Notes: generated from the sequence alone by a model not told the origin. DNA of 64,000 nucleotides from Microbulbifer rhizosphaerae (GCF_014191725.1 NZ_JACHWZ010000018.1:37928-101927); one strand, 5' to 3'. Shown: positions 1 through 8,798, counted from the first letter of the stretch. A program made the numbers and translations.

Positions 1-706
1 GCTGCAGCTGGCTCTCGCCGTGTTCGATCTGCTCCTGCCAGGCGCCCAACTGCCGCTCGATGATCCTGCGCTGCTCGATAATATTCAGGTGATTGAACTG
101 GGCCGCCAGCAGCGCCAGGGCCGCGCCTTCACTGGCGGCCGGGTCACCGCTCGCCTCGCGCAGGATCACCACCTGCTGGCGCAACTGGCCCAGGGATTGG
201 GCGAGCGCCTCGTCCAGTTGCCGCAACTCCAGTTGCAGCCCCAACAGCCGCTGGCGCCCTCGGGCCACCGCGGCGTCGGCCGTGGCCCAGGCCATCACCC
301 CCGGGTTGCGGGGGAATTCGACCTCGGGCAGTACCGCGACTTTCTCGAACTCGGCGTACTTCTTCCACGTGATGCCGATGCCCTTGAGGCTCCTCTCCAC
401 CGCAGCGGCGCGCTCCTGCACCCGATCGCTGTCCGGCAGCGTCCCGCTCCACTTGTCCCAGGCTTTGTTCAACTCCCCCAGCCACTGCTCGCGCTGCTCG
501 CGAGTGGCCTCGGGCCAGGTGGTCCACCAGCCGGCGGAGGGCGAGTTGAAATCGGGGATCTCCGGTTTGAATTCCTCGGGCTTCTTAGTGGGCAGCTGGG
601 CGAAAGTGAGAAGGGAAATACACAGCAGGAAGAGGGTCAGCGAAATACGGGCGCCAGCGCGATAGCACCCACAGCGAGAGGGAAAGTGACAGCATTCGCC
701 CGCCAT
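1..706 (-). CDS. Exported coiled-coil protein, N-terminal part (possible mechanosensitive channel N-domain)
   Basis: The frame is open to the window edge, so only about the first 235 residues are visible and the C-terminus is missing. Translation from the ATG at 704-706 gives a basic start, a hydrophobic signal segment (RISLTLFLLCISLLTFA) and then a proline- and tryptophan-containing stretch (SAGWWTTWPEATREQ). Long amphipathic helices rich in Gln, Leu, Arg and Glu follow. This layout resembles the periplasmic helical domain that precedes the channel in large MscS/MscK-type proteins, but no channel segment is visible here, so that is only a guess. The opposite strand is also open, but its translation is low-complexity Pro/Gln/Leu and is rejected. 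Confidence 0.6.
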   Translation of the reverse strand, partial: MAGECCHFPSRCGCYRAGARISLTLFLLCISLLTFAQLPTKKPEEFKPEIPDFNSPSAGWWTTWPEATREQREQWLGELNKAWDKWSGTLPDSDRVQERAAAVERSLKGIGITWKKYAEFEKVAVLPEVEFPRNPGVMAWATADAAVARGRQRLLGLQLELRQLDEALAQSLGQLRQQVVILREASGDPAASEGAALALLAAQFNHLNIIEQRRIIERQLGAWQEQIEHGESQLQ

Positions 707-788
707 AGCCTGACTCTATCCTTGACCGGAAACCGCGCAGGTCCACTGATAGAGTGTAGATGAGGGAAGTTATCCACCCGGTCAGGGG

Positions 789-956
789 TTAATAGCGGCG
801 CCTTGAGGAGGAGTCGTTCACACAGGCGAGGTACTCTTCCTTAACGTAAGTGTCGCCCCGCACACGGATCTCCGTCGCGCTCGCGGGCAGTTGCCCAAAG
901 CGGTCCTGGGCCCAGCCGGTGGTGAGACACAACAGAATGGTGGCGGCACAGCGCAT
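789..956 (-). CDS. Small exported hypothetical protein, 55 aa
   Basis: A 55-residue protein starts at the ATG at 954-956, behind TGGAG nine bases upstream. It opens with a short signal-like segment (MRCAATILLCLTTGWA) and ends in a polar tail with one more cysteine (YLACVNDSSSRRRY). A longer reading that starts near 1109 has no ribosome site and has low-complexity sequence, so the short form is preferred. The family is not recognised. It lies between the exported coiled-coil gene and the LytTR regulator on the same strand and could be cotranscribed with either. Confidence 0.6.
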   Translation of the reverse strand: MRCAATILLCLTTGWAQDRFGQLPASATEIRVRGDTYVKEEYLACVNDSSSRRRY

Positions 957-1109
957 GGCGATAACTCCAGGCTGTGGAAGTCCGGCCAGTCTACCTCCTG
1001 CGGCGTCGGCTCCCAACGGTTTAGAGAGCTCGCAAGCGGACTCTAGCGGGCCTGCGGCCCGCAAGCCGAGCCGGGACTCGGCGCTCCCGGCGGGCGCTCC
1101 CGGCGACAA

Positions 1110-1943
1110 TCAGAGGAAATGCTGCACTTTGTTCTTGTAGCTGCGGCTCATTTTCAAACGCTCGCCATTGTTCAGTACCAGGTGGTACTCGCCGTTGATA
1201 TGCGCACAGATCTCGCGCACCCGGCCCAGGTTGACGATGGTGGAACGGTGAATACGCTGGAACACCCGGGGGTCCAGCTGCTGTTCCAGCTCCTTCATGG
1301 TGATGCGCATCACGTGGGTCTCGCCGTTGGCGTGCACGCACATATAGTCGCCGGCGGCATCGATCCAGTCTATCTCCCGCGCGGGTACCAGGGTGATGCG
1401 GCCGGCGTCCTTGATGGCGATCTTTTCCGGATAGCGGCTGCTGCCCCCCTCCCCCACATGTAAGTCGCCCGCCGCCAGCTTCCGCTCCAGTACTTCCGGC
1501 GACTCCCGGGTGAGATCCGCCACCGCTTCCAGCAACTGTTCGCGCTGGGTGGCGATGTCGGCGCTGGCGAGCTTCTCCCGCACCCGCGCCAGCGCCAGTG
1601 CCAGGCGCTCCTCCTCGATGGGCTTTAGCACATAGTCCACCGCGTTGACCTCGAAGGCTTCCACCGCGTACTGGTCATAGGCGGTGACGAACACCACCTG
1701 AGGCAGTTGCTCCTCGGGAATCTGCTGCACCATCTGCAGCCCGTTCACACCGGGCATCTGGATGTCCACAAACACAACGTCCGGGTGCAGCTCTAGGATC
1801 TGCTCCCGCCCCTCGCGACCGTTGCTGCACTCGGCAATCACCTCCACACCGTCCATCTGCTCCAGCCGCAGGCGCAGCCCGCGCCGCGCCAGCGGTTCGT
1901 CGTCCACTACAATGGTTTTTAATTTTTCTACCGCGTCACTCAT
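1110..1943 (-). CDS. LytTR-family response regulator
   Basis: Cytoplasmic DNA-binding response regulator of the LytR/AlgR type, 277 aa. The receiver domain covers roughly residues 9-125, with the acidic pair D14/D15 (TIVVDDEP), the phosphoacceptor D60 (VFVDIQMPG), the T of FVTAYD and the K of YVLKPI. A LytTR DNA-binding domain covers about residues 168-277 (PEKIAIKDAGRI ... VFQRIHRSTIVNL ... LKMSRSYK). The ATG at 1943 is preferred because AGGAA lies seven bases upstream. An ATG at 1961 is also possible and would overlap the kinase gene. The kinase gene ends at 1948, so the pair is cotranscribed and probably translationally linked. Target genes cannot be inferred. Confidence 0.93.
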   Translation of the reverse strand: MSDAVEKLKTIVVDDEPLARRGLRLRLEQMDGVEVIAECSNGREGREQILELHPDVVFVDIQMPGVNGLQMVQQIPEEQLPQVVFVTAYDQYAVEAFEVNAVDYVLKPIEEERLALALARVREKLASADIATQREQLLEAVADLTRESPEVLERKLAAGDLHVGEGGSSRYPEKIAIKDAGRITLVPAREIDWIDAAGDYMCVHANGETHVMRITMKELEQQLDPRVFQRIHRSTIVNLGRVREICAHINGEYHLVLNNGERLKMSRSYKNKVQHFL

Positions 1944-1947
1944 CGCA

Positions 1948-3036
1948 CTATTCCTGTTCATAGGGAATTCGAATATGCACTACCAGGCCGCCCTCCGGCC
2001 GGTTGCAAAAACGCACTTTCTGTTCTTCGCCGTACAGCGCGCGCAGGCGCTCACAGGTATTGCGGATACCCACGCCGTAACCGGAAGTCAGTCGGGCCAG
2101 GTCCTCATCCGCCATGCCCGGGCCGTTGTCGCCCACCTCGAGCAGCAGTTCACCGGCGAACACCCGCGCCTTGATGGTGATCTCGCCCCCCCACTCCCGC
2201 TGGGAGATACCGTATTTGATCGCGTTTTCCACCAGCGGTTGCAGCAGCAGACTGGGCACCAGCGCGCGCGGGGACTCCCCCTCCAGATCCAGGTTCACCC
2301 CCAGGCGGTCGGCGAAGCGCACCTTTTCGATATCCAGGTAGAGCATCAGCGCCTCAACCTCACGGGCCAGGGTCACTTTCTGCATGGGGTCGTTGTCCAG
2401 GGAGTGGCGCAGGAACTGCGACAGGCGCGTCACCATATCGTTGGCGGTGCGCCCCTGGCTGTCCAGGATCAGGGTGGAGATGGCGTTCAGGGTGTTGAAC
2501 AGGAAGTGCGGATTCAACTGGTAGCGCAGCATCTTCAGCTGCGCCTGGTGAGCCATGGACTCGGCACGCAGGGCCTTTTCCTGCTGGGTCAGCGAAGCGC
2601 GGTAGTACTTGATGCCGTAGTAGAGCGCGGTCCAGGTCATGAGGATCATGAAGGAATAGGAAAACCAGTAGATAGCCAGCACCGCCGGGTGCTCGTCTCC
2701 CCGCTTGCCATACAGCCACAGGGAGCCGCCGAACTTGATCGCCGCCCACACCAGTGCGGCCAGGGCAATCACCGCCAGGGAGCCAAACAGGCGCCACGCC
2801 GGCGGCTTGTCCCACAGCCGGCGGAAACCGCGGCGCATCACTTCCGAGAGTGCGACCCCCGAGCCGGTGGCCACGGCGAGATATCCCATGTGCAACCAGT
2901 GGTCCTCCACCCAGAAGAAGCTGCCCACAAAGGTGAGCAGGGTATATCCACCCCAGCCGGCGAGCTGCAGAGCCCAGTACTGCTTCTGGTGCTCGGCCAG
3001 CCGCTGCGACAGCCATCGAAATGCGTTGTTGCCCAT
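1948..3036 (-). CDS. LytS/YehU-type sensor histidine kinase
   Basis: Inner-membrane sensor kinase, 362 aa, partner of the LytTR regulator just downstream. The N-terminal part has about four hydrophobic segments (WALQLAGWGGYTLLTFVGSF, HMGYLAVATGSGVAL, LFGSLAVIALAALVWAA, VLAIYWFSYSFMILMTW) with little periplasmic sequence. A linker helix follows, then the His_kinase domain with the phospho-histidine motif QLNPHFLFNTLN (His near residue 177). The ATP-binding half shows the N-box VENAIKYG, the G1 box DNGPGM and a G2-like GYGVGIRNT. This domain order is usual for the LytS/AlgZ class. The signal sensed is unknown. Confidence 0.92.
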   Translation of the reverse strand: MGNNAFRWLSQRLAEHQKQYWALQLAGWGGYTLLTFVGSFFWVEDHWLHMGYLAVATGSGVALSEVMRRGFRRLWDKPPAWRLFGSLAVIALAALVWAAIKFGGSLWLYGKRGDEHPAVLAIYWFSYSFMILMTWTALYYGIKYYRASLTQQEKALRAESMAHQAQLKMLRYQLNPHFLFNTLNAISTLILDSQGRTANDMVTRLSQFLRHSLDNDPMQKVTLAREVEALMLYLDIEKVRFADRLGVNLDLEGESPRALVPSLLLQPLVENAIKYGISQREWGGEITIKARVFAGELLLEVGDNGPGMADEDLARLTSGYGVGIRNTCERLRALYGEEQKVRFCNRPEGGLVVHIRIPYEQE

Positions 3037-3160
3037 AAATACTCATTGCTATTCAATCGACCCCGGAAGGCCGCAGGTTGCAAAACAGCCTAATGCAGCG
3101 GCCCGCCCGGTGAAACACCGTCGGGCGCAGCAATAGGACGGACTGCCGCAGGAACACATC

Positions 3161-3628
3161 ATGACTTACTGGCTTTTCAAATCGGAACCAGACGAGTACA
3201 GCATCCGCGACCTGGCCGCGGAATCCGGTCGCACCGGCCGCTGGGACGGTATCCGCAACTACCAGGCGCGGAACTTTCTGAGGGATTCGGTCGGGGTGGG
3301 CGACGGGGTACTCTTCTACCACAGCGCCTGCAAGGTGCCTGCGGTGGTGGGCACCGCCGAAGTGGTGCGCGGAGCCTACCCGGATCCGGCGCAGTTCGAC
3401 CCCAAAAGCGGCTACTTCGACCCCAAGGCCAGTGGCGACAAGCCGCGCTGGTACTGCGTGGATATCCGCTGGCAGAGCGAGTTCCCGCGGCCGGTGCCAC
3501 TGGCGGAGATCAAACAGAATCCGGATTTGGCGGAGATGCTGCTGGTGAAGCAGGGACGGTTGTCGATCCAGCCGGTGACCGCTCAAGAGTGGAAAACCAT
3601 TCTGCGACTGGGTAATGCCATTATGTAG
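3161..3628 (+). CDS. EVE-domain (thymocyte nuclear protein 1-like) protein
   Basis: A 155-residue single-domain protein that matches the EVE fold along its whole length: MTYWLFKSEPDEYSI at the start, RWDGIRNYQARN, VLFYHS, and RWYCVDI in the middle. EVE domains are PUA-like and are thought to read modified nucleobases in DNA or RNA; the bacterial role of this stand-alone form is unsettled. It is transcribed divergently from the LytS-like kinase gene. Its stop codon TAG (3626-3628) belongs to the REP-like palindrome that starts at 3625, so the repeat abuts and ends the reading frame. Confidence 0.9.
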   Translation: MTYWLFKSEPDEYSIRDLAAESGRTGRWDGIRNYQARNFLRDSVGVGDGVLFYHSACKVPAVVGTAEVVRGAYPDPAQFDPKSGYFDPKASGDKPRWYCVDIRWQSEFPRPVPLAEIKQNPDLAEMLLVKQGRLSIQPVTAQEWKTILRLGNAIM

Positions 3629-3713
3629 GAGCGGCGGGGCGGCCATCCGCCGCTGGCCGTGATCGGCAGGCGCTTCGTAGCCCAGTCCGATCGCGGCCAG
3701 CGGCCGCTCCTAC
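3625..3713. repeat. REP/REPIN-like palindrome, copy 1 (chimeric)
   Basis: This copy begins GTAGGAGCGG and ends CCGCTCCTAC. The right arm (CGATCGCGGCCAGCGGCC) matches the copies at 28559 and 30930, and the loop shares GCTTCGTAG with them. The left arm carries an extra CGGGGCGGCCATCCGC block like that of the copies at 12650 and 38926. It therefore looks like a mixture of two subtypes. It supplies the stop codon of the EVE gene and lies between convergent genes. Confidence 0.85.
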
Positions 3714-3731
3714 ATAGTTAGTGCCACGATT

Positions 3732-4949
3732 TCAGCCAGTCCCCAGCAAGCCATCCGCGCGGAACATACCCTTGATCCCGCGCACCGCCTGGCGGATACG
3801 ATTCTGGTTTTCGATCAGGGCGAAACGCACATAGTCGTCTCCGTAGTCACCAAAACCGATACCCGGCGAGACGCATACCTTGGCATCCGCGAGCAGTTTT
3901 TTCGCGAACTCCAGCGATCCCAGTTTGCGGTAGGGCTCCGGAATTTTTGCCCACACATACATGGACGCCTTGGGCAGCTCGACCATCCAATCCGCCTCGT
4001 GCAACCCCTTGACCAGGGCATTGCGGCGCAGACAATACTGCTCGGCAATGTCCCTCACGCACTGCTGATCGCCCTCCAACGCGGCTATCGCAGCCACTTG
4101 CAGTGGCGTAAAGCTGCCGTAATCGTGATAACTCTTGATACGCGCCAGGGCATTGACCAGATCCCGGTTGCCGACCATAAACCCGACGCGCCAACCCGCC
4201 ATGTTGTAGCTTTTCGACAGAGTGAAAAACTCCACCGCCACATCCTTGGCCCCCGGCACCTGCATGATCGAGGGCGCCTTCCAGCCATCGTAAACGATAT
4301 CGGCGTAGGCCAGATCGTGCACAACCAGGATGCCGTAGCGCTTAGCCAGGGCCACTACCCGCTCGAAAAAATCCAACTCGACACACTGGGCGGTGGGATT
4401 GGACGGGAAGCCGAGAACCACCATCTTCGGCTTGGGAATGCTCTCACAGATGGCCCGTTCCAGTTCGACAAAGAAATCGATACCGGGCACCAGCGGCACC
4501 GAACGCACCTGGGCGCCGGCGATGACAGCGCCGTAGATGTGAATCGGGTAACTGGGATTGGGTACCAGCACCATGTCGCCGTGGTCGAGCACCGCGAGCA
4601 TCAGGTGTGCCAACCCCTCCTTGGAGCCGATGGTGACCACCGCCTCCTCTTCCGGGTCGATCTCCACCTGGTAGCGCTGCGCATACCAGTGCGAGATGGC
4701 CCTGCGCAATCGGGGTATCCCCCTGGACGTGGAGTAGCCGTGGGTGTCCTCGCGCTGGGCCACATCACACAGCTTATCGACGATATGCCGGGGCGTAGGG
4801 CCATCCGGGTTGCCCATGCTGAAATCAATAATGTCCTCTCCCCGCCGACGGGCAGCCATTTTGAGTTCGGCGGTGATATTGAAAACGTAGGGAGGGAGTC
4901 GGTCGATACGGGAAAACCGGCGCACCGGCGTTTGGGTGTCTATTGTCAT
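3732..4949 (-). CDS. alaC: PLP-dependent aminotransferase, AlaC-type
   Basis: Class I/II aminotransferase of 405 aa, the usual length for the alanine/valine-pyruvate transaminase group represented by AlaC. It carries the substrate- and PLP-binding features of fold type I enzymes: [10 protein letters not shown] near the N-terminus, [21 protein letters not shown], and the PLP lysine in [15 protein letters not shown] (near residue 243). The late arginine in [11 protein letters not shown] should bind the substrate carboxylate. It probably makes alanine from pyruvate and glutamate. Substrate range cannot be settled from sequence alone. It stands alone, downstream of a REP element. Confidence 0.85.
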   Translation of the reverse strand: MTIDTQTPVRRFSRIDRLPPYVFNITAELKMAARRRGEDIIDFSMGNPDGPTPRHIVDKLCDVAQREDTHGYSTSRGIPRLRRAISHWYAQRYQVEIDPEEEAVVTIGSKEGLAHLMLAVLDHGDMVLVPNPSYPIHIYGAVIAGAQVRSVPLVPGIDFFVELERAICESIPKPKMVVLGFPSNPTAQCVELDFFERVVALAKRYGILVVHDLAYADIVYDGWKAPSIMQVPGAKDVAVEFFTLSKSYNMAGWRVGFMVGNRDLVNALARIKSYHDYGSFTPLQVAAIAALEGDQQCVRDIAEQYCLRRNALVKGLHEADWMVELPKASMYVWAKIPEPYRKLGSLEFAKKLLADAKVCVSPGIGFGDYGDDYVRFALIENQNRIRQAVRGIKGMFRADGLLGTG

Positions 4950-5070
4950 GGGTTCCTCGATACACGTTAGCGCCCGGAACCGTCCGAGCGACGCGGCCGC
5001 AGCATGCGGCTGAACCCATATTACGCGAGCGGCGCCCCGTTGCGAACCCTCTCCAGAGACTGTAGTTCTT

Positions 5071-5268
5071 CTATACCACGCCCTTGGTGCGCGCGATAAA
5101 AATACTGAGCAGCGACAACAGGGTGAGCACGCCGACGATCACCAGCAACAGCAGCAGCGGGCGGAAGGGCTTGCGTTCCACCTTGTTGACGCCGCTGTGC
5201 AGGTATTTGTCGACCTTGGCCTGGTCTTCGTCGGAGAGTTTCTTTTTGGGCTTGTCGGGCATGGGCAT
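5071..5268 (-). CDS. DUF3094-family small membrane protein
   Basis: A 65-residue protein with a charged cytoplasmic N-terminus ([20 protein letters not shown]), a [12 protein letters not shown] linker and one C-terminal transmembrane helix ([22 protein letters not shown]). This matches the DUF3094 family found in Pseudomonas and relatives, whose function is unknown. The start is either of two in-frame ATGs six bases apart. A terminator-like hairpin at 5317-5339 separates it from the dehydrogenase gene upstream, so it probably has its own promoter. Confidence 0.8.
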   Translation of the reverse strand: MPMPDKPKKKLSDEDQAKVDKYLHSGVNKVERKPFRPLLLLLVIVGVLTLLSLLSIFIARTKGVV

Positions 5269-5316
5269 TTGTGCTCGTTATCGCTATGCAACGAGTGTAG
5301 GAGAAACGGCAAGTAC

Positions 5317-5339
5317 AAAAAAGCCCCGCTGTTCGGGGC
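5317..5339 (-). terminator. Rho-independent terminator, minus strand
   Basis: On the minus strand GCCCCG, a five-base loop and CGGGGC are followed by six T residues. It lies about 105 bases downstream of the acyl-CoA dehydrogenase stop and just upstream of the DUF3094 gene. Confidence 0.75.
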
Positions 5340-5443
5340 CTGATCGGCAGATCAAAGTGCAGATAGAGGGCGGGCCTGCGGCCGGCGTGCGGAGCTGGAG
5401 CCTTCAGCGAACCAGATAAATAGCTCCGCGGTCCCGGGTTGGG

Positions 5444-7231
5444 TCAGAGGAGCTCTTCCTCGATATCCATCAGGGTGGCGCTGCCGGCCTCGACGCTGGC
5501 GGCCAGGGCCCGGGCCTGGGGCAACAGGCGCGCGAAGAAAAAGCGGGCGGTCTTCACCTGAGCACTGTAGAAGCTGTCCTCCGCAGTTTTCCGCAGCGAG
5601 ACTGCGGCAGCCCTGGCCCACATATAGGCGTAGGCTACGTAGCCGAACAGGTGCAGGTATTCCACCGAGGCGGCGCCGGGCGCGTGGGGGTCGTCCTTGG
5701 CCGCGGCCAGTATGTTTTCGGTAGTTCCGCGCAGGCGCTGCAGTTCCGCGGCCAAGGGCTGCACGAACTCGGCCATGTCCTCGCGGTCGATCTCCCCGTC
5801 GATAAAAGCCTGGACGTCGGCGGCAAACAGCTCGAAGAAGGCGCCGCCGTTGGCCACCGTCTTGCGACCCACCAGGTCCAGGGCCTGGATGCCGTTGGTA
5901 CCCTCGTAGATCTGGGTGATGCGCACATCGCGCACCAGCTGTTCCTGGCCCCACTCGCGGATATAGCCGTGGCCACCGAACACCTGCTGGCCGAGTACCG
6001 TGCACTCCAGGCCCTTGTCGGTAAAGAAGGCCTTGGCCACCGGGGTGAGCAGGGCCACCAGCGCCTCCGCCTTCCGCTTTTCCTCGCCCTCGCCCTCGCC
6101 GAACTTGGCGATATCCAGCCACTGGGCCACGTAGGTGGACAGGGCGCGGCCGCCGCCGATCAGCGCCTTCTGGGTGAGCAGCATGCGGCGCACGTCCGGG
6201 TGCACGACAATGGGGTCGGAGGCCTTGTCCGTCGCCTGCGGGCCCGCCGGCGAGCGGCTCTGGATACGTTCTCGGGCGTATGCCCGGGCGTTTTGATAGG
6301 AACGCTCGGACGCGCCCAGACCCTGGATACCCACCCCCAGGCGCTCGTAGTTCATCATGGTGAACATGGCCGCGAGCCCCTTGTTCACCTCGCCCACCAG
6401 CCAGCCGGTGGCGCCGTCGAAATTCATCGCGCAGGTGGCGGAGGCTTTGATGCCCATCTTGTGTTCGATGGAGCCGCAGTGCACCGCGTTGCGCTCGCCC
6501 AGGCTGCCGTCCTCATTGACCAGCACCTTGGGCACCAGGAACAGGGAGATACCCTTCGGGCCCGCGGGGGCGTCGGGCAGCTTGGCCAGCACCAGGTGAA
6601 TGATGTTCTCGGACAGGTCCTGGTCGCCGCCGGTGATAAAGATCTTGCTGCCGGTGATGCGATAGCTGCCATCTTCCCCCGGTTCGGCCCGGGTGCGGAT
6701 CATGCCGAGATCGGTGCCGGCGTGGGGCTCGGTCAAATCCATGGCCCCGGCCCAGGTGCCCTCGTACATTTTGGGCAGGTAGCGCTGCTTGAGTTCCCCG
6801 CTGCCGTGGGCGTCGATCGCCAGGCAGGCGCCGGCGGTCAGCACCGGGTAGAGGGCGAAGGAGATATTGGCGGAATTGATCATCTCCTCCACCTGGGCAC
6901 CGAGCATTTTGGGCATACCCATACCGCCGTATTCCGGGTTGCCCAGCAGCGCGCCCCAGCCGCCCTCGCAGAAAGTGGCATAGGCCTCCGGGAAACCTTT
7001 CGGGGTGGTCACCACCCCGTCGTTCCAGTGACAGCCTTCTTCATCGCCGCTGCGGTTGATCGGGTCCAGGGTATTGGCGGCGAGTTTGGCCATCTCTTCC
7101 AGGATCGCATCCGCAGTTTCCCGATCGACGGTTTCCGCCAGCGCCGGCAGGCGGGCCCAAAGTTTTTCTGCGGCAAATACTTCGTGCAGGAGAAAGTGCA
7201 TCTCCCGCAGTGGCGCCTTGTATTCAGCCAT
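5444..7231 (-). CDS. Acyl-CoA dehydrogenase, long form with C-terminal extension (FadE/DmdC-like)
   Basis: FAD-dependent acyl-CoA dehydrogenase of about 595 aa. It has the usual N-terminal, middle and C-terminal domains (DLTEPHAGTDLGMIRTRA; GIKASATCAMNFDGATGWL; VFGGHGYIREWGQEQLVRDVRITQIYEGTNGIQALDLVGRK) plus an additional C-terminal helical domain. This is the architecture of the 3-methylmercaptopropionyl-CoA dehydrogenase (DmdC) group and related medium/long-chain enzymes of beta-oxidation. The exact substrate cannot be assigned. The glutamate in QIYEGTNG is the likely catalytic base. The start at 7231 (MAEYKAPL) is preferred because GAGGA lies eight bases upstream. A PsrA-like palindrome lies 24 bases before the start codon. 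Confidence 0.9.
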   Translation of the reverse strand: MAEYKAPLREMHFLLHEVFAAEKLWARLPALAETVDRETADAILEEMAKLAANTLDPINRSGDEEGCHWNDGVVTTPKGFPEAYATFCEGGWGALLGNPEYGGMGMPKMLGAQVEEMINSANISFALYPVLTAGACLAIDAHGSGELKQRYLPKMYEGTWAGAMDLTEPHAGTDLGMIRTRAEPGEDGSYRITGSKIFITGGDQDLSENIIHLVLAKLPDAPAGPKGISLFLVPKVLVNEDGSLGERNAVHCGSIEHKMGIKASATCAMNFDGATGWLVGEVNKGLAAMFTMMNYERLGVGIQGLGASERSYQNARAYARERIQSRSPAGPQATDKASDPIVVHPDVRRMLLTQKALIGGGRALSTYVAQWLDIAKFGEGEGEEKRKAEALVALLTPVAKAFFTDKGLECTVLGQQVFGGHGYIREWGQEQLVRDVRITQIYEGTNGIQALDLVGRKTVANGGAFFELFAADVQAFIDGEIDREDMAEFVQPLAAELQRLRGTTENILAAAKDDPHAPGAASVEYLHLFGYVAYAYMWARAAAVSLRKTAEDSFYSAQVKTARFFFARLLPQARALAASVEAGSATLMDIEEELL

Positions 7232-7254
7232 GCTCCCGGTCCTCATTCACTTGT

Positions 7255-7272
7255 TTCAAACGGTTGTTTGAA
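7255..7272. promoter_or_regulatory. PsrA-like operator palindrome
   Basis: TTCAAAC, four bases, GTTTGAA forms an 18-base palindrome immediately upstream of the acyl-CoA dehydrogenase gene. It fits the published consensus for PsrA, the fatty-acid-responsive TetR repressor of beta-oxidation genes in Pseudomonas (C/GAAAC-N2-4-GTTTG/C). That links the gene to fatty-acid control by inference; no psrA gene is in the window. Confidence 0.6.
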
Positions 7273-7332
7273 TCTAGGCGCGAAGTGGGGGATTGTCAAC
7301 TGTGTTGGAAAATGGTGTTGAGGTTCGACGCT

Positions 7333-7359
7333 GTAGGAGCGGGCCATGCCCGCTCCTAC
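7333..7359. repeat. REP-like palindrome, copy 2 (minimal form)
   Basis: The shortest family member: GTAGGAGCGGG and CCCGCTCCTAC, 11-base perfect arms around CCATG. On the minus strand it provides the TAG stop of bioD (7356-7358). It lies between bioD and the divergent acyl-CoA dehydrogenase regulatory region. Confidence 0.8.
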
Positions 7360-8072
7360 AGGGAGGTTAGAAGAGGGCTCAGGTCGAGGTGCCCGGCGGC
7401 GTTGCGGTAATCGGCCGCCTCGTCGAACGGCAGTGTGCCCAGCAGCGGTGCGGGCAGCAGCGCCTGTAGAGTAGCCAGGTTTTCCTCCGGCCGCGCCATG
7501 CTTTCACAGACGAAGTTGGCCACCCAGCCCACCAGTTGCAGGCCGTCGCGGCGGATCGCCTCGACCGTCAGTAACGCGTGGTTGATGCAGCCCAGTTGCA
7601 TGCCCACCACCAGGATCACCGGGATATTCAGTTCCCGCGGCAGGTCCGATAGGAAGGCCCGGGGGCCCAGCGGTGTGCGCCAGCCGCCGGCACCCTCGAT
7701 CAACACCAGGTCGGCACCCGCGGCCATCACTCCGCGGCAGACACCGGCCAGGCGGGGGATATTGAGCTGCACGCCCGCTTCATGCGCGGCTATATGGGGC
7801 GCTATGGCAGGCTCCAGGGCGATGGGATTGACCTGTTGGTAGGGTAGCTCCAGGGTCATCGCCTCCTGCAGCATCAGCGCATCGGCGTTGCGCAGCCCCT
7901 CGTGGGTACAGTCGCAGCCGGAGGCCACCGGCTTCACCGCTGCGGTGCCCAATCCCTGCCCGGCCGCGCGGGTCAGCAGTGCCGCGGTCACGTAGGTTTT
8001 TCCCACTTCGGTGTCAGTACCGGCCACAAAGAAGGTGCGGGCCACAGACATTCCCTCCATCAGAATTTTCAT
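7356..8072 (-). CDS. bioD: Dethiobiotin synthetase BioD
   Basis: ATP-dependent dethiobiotin synthetase, the penultimate step of biotin synthesis: it closes the ureido ring of 7,8-diaminopelargonate. The P-loop is FVAGTDTEVGKT near the start. Further family signatures are AVKPVASGC, the VLIEGAGGWRTPL segment and VVGMQLGCINHALLT. Up to 238 aa. The start is uncertain: ATG 8072 lacks a good ribosome site, and ATG 8051 (MSVARTFF) has GGAGG only two bases upstream. The stop TAG is contributed by the REP palindrome at 7333-7359. Unusually it is not next to bioBF-HC; the L,D-transpeptidase gene lies in between on the other strand. Confidence 0.93.
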   Translation of the reverse strand: MKILMEGMSVARTFFVAGTDTEVGKTYVTAALLTRAAGQGLGTAAVKPVASGCDCTHEGLRNADALMLQEAMTLELPYQQVNPIALEPAIAPHIAAHEAGVQLNIPRLAGVCRGVMAAGADLVLIEGAGGWRTPLGPRAFLSDLPRELNIPVILVVGMQLGCINHALLTVEAIRRDGLQLVGWVANFVCESMARPEENLATLQALLPAPLLGTLPFDEAADYRNAAGHLDLSPLLTSL

Positions 8073-8303
8073 CTTTTTTACTTGACGCCTCTTTCAACGC
8101 CGCCTACATGCTGATAAATTACCCACTCAGAGCAAAAAATAACCAATTCCGGCAGGTTTTTTTGTCCGGGGTTGAGATAATTGCCCGCTACGCCGGCGGC
8201 GGGACAGCGCCGGCATAAGATCGCATCACGCCCAACCGGCGGCAGTGCGACCGCAAGGAAGCCTCCGAAGAACAGAAAACTATAGCTTTTGCTTCAGAGA
8301 CCA

Positions 8304-8789
8304 ATGCGATACCTAACTCTTGCCCTGCTGTTGCTGGCACCTGCGCTCGCCTGTGCCGCTGTAAATCCCGTCGACCTGGTGGTTGTGTATAAATCCAAAG
8401 GCCTAATGCAATTGATCCGCAACGAGCGTGTGGTCAAGAGCTACAAGGTGGTGTTCGGCGAAAACCCCAGGGGCCACAAGGTCCGCCAGGGGGACGAACG
8501 CACGCCCGAAGGCCGCTACACCCTGGACTGGAAAAACCCGAACAGCAGGTTCTACCGCTCGATTCACGTCTCCTACCCCAACGCCCAGGACCGCGCCCGC
8601 GCGGCCAGGCTCGGGGTGAACCCAGGCGGCGATATCATGATCCACGGCATAAAGCCGCAGTGGCAGGGCATGGAGAAGTACCTGCAGAAAACGAACTGGA
8701 CCGACGGCTGTATCGCGGTAACCAACCGCGAGATGGACGAGATCTGGGCGATGGTGAAGACGCCGACGCCCATTCATATCTATCCCTGA
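8304..8789 (+). CDS. Exported L,D-transpeptidase (YkuD domain)
   Basis: Periplasmic YkuD-fold protein of about 161 aa with a cleavable signal peptide (MRYLTLALLLLAPALACA). The catalytic region is present: IMIHGIK, then TDGCIAVTNREMD with the nucleophilic cysteine. Such enzymes make 3-3 crosslinks in peptidoglycan or attach proteins to it; which one applies cannot be told. The ATG at 8304 is taken as start because it puts the signal peptide at the N-terminus; a TTG at 8289 in frame is the alternative. It is convergent with the bioHC gene. Confidence 0.9.
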   Translation: MRYLTLALLLLAPALACAAVNPVDLVVVYKSKGLMQLIRNERVVKSYKVVFGENPRGHKVRQGDERTPEGRYTLDWKNPNSRFYRSIHVSYPNAQDRARAARLGVNPGGDIMIHGIKPQWQGMEKYLQKTNWTDGCIAVTNREMDEIWAMVKTPTPIHIYP

Positions 8790-8798
8790 CGTCGAGTC

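Noticed and set aside
20..763. A 247-codon open frame on the plus strand opposite the first gene
   Set aside because: Its translation is low-complexity Gln/Leu/Pro/Gly without a ribosome site; the minus strand gives a signal peptide and regular helices.
789..1109. A longer 106-codon version of the small exported protein
   Set aside because: The upstream part is low-complexity and unsupported by a ribosome site, whereas the ATG at 956 has one and begins a signal-like sequence.
8133..8164. AACC...GGTT inverted repeat upstream of bioD as a second BirA operator
   Set aside because: The spacing is about ten bases and the half-sites lack TTGTA/TACAA, so it does not fit the BirA consensus.
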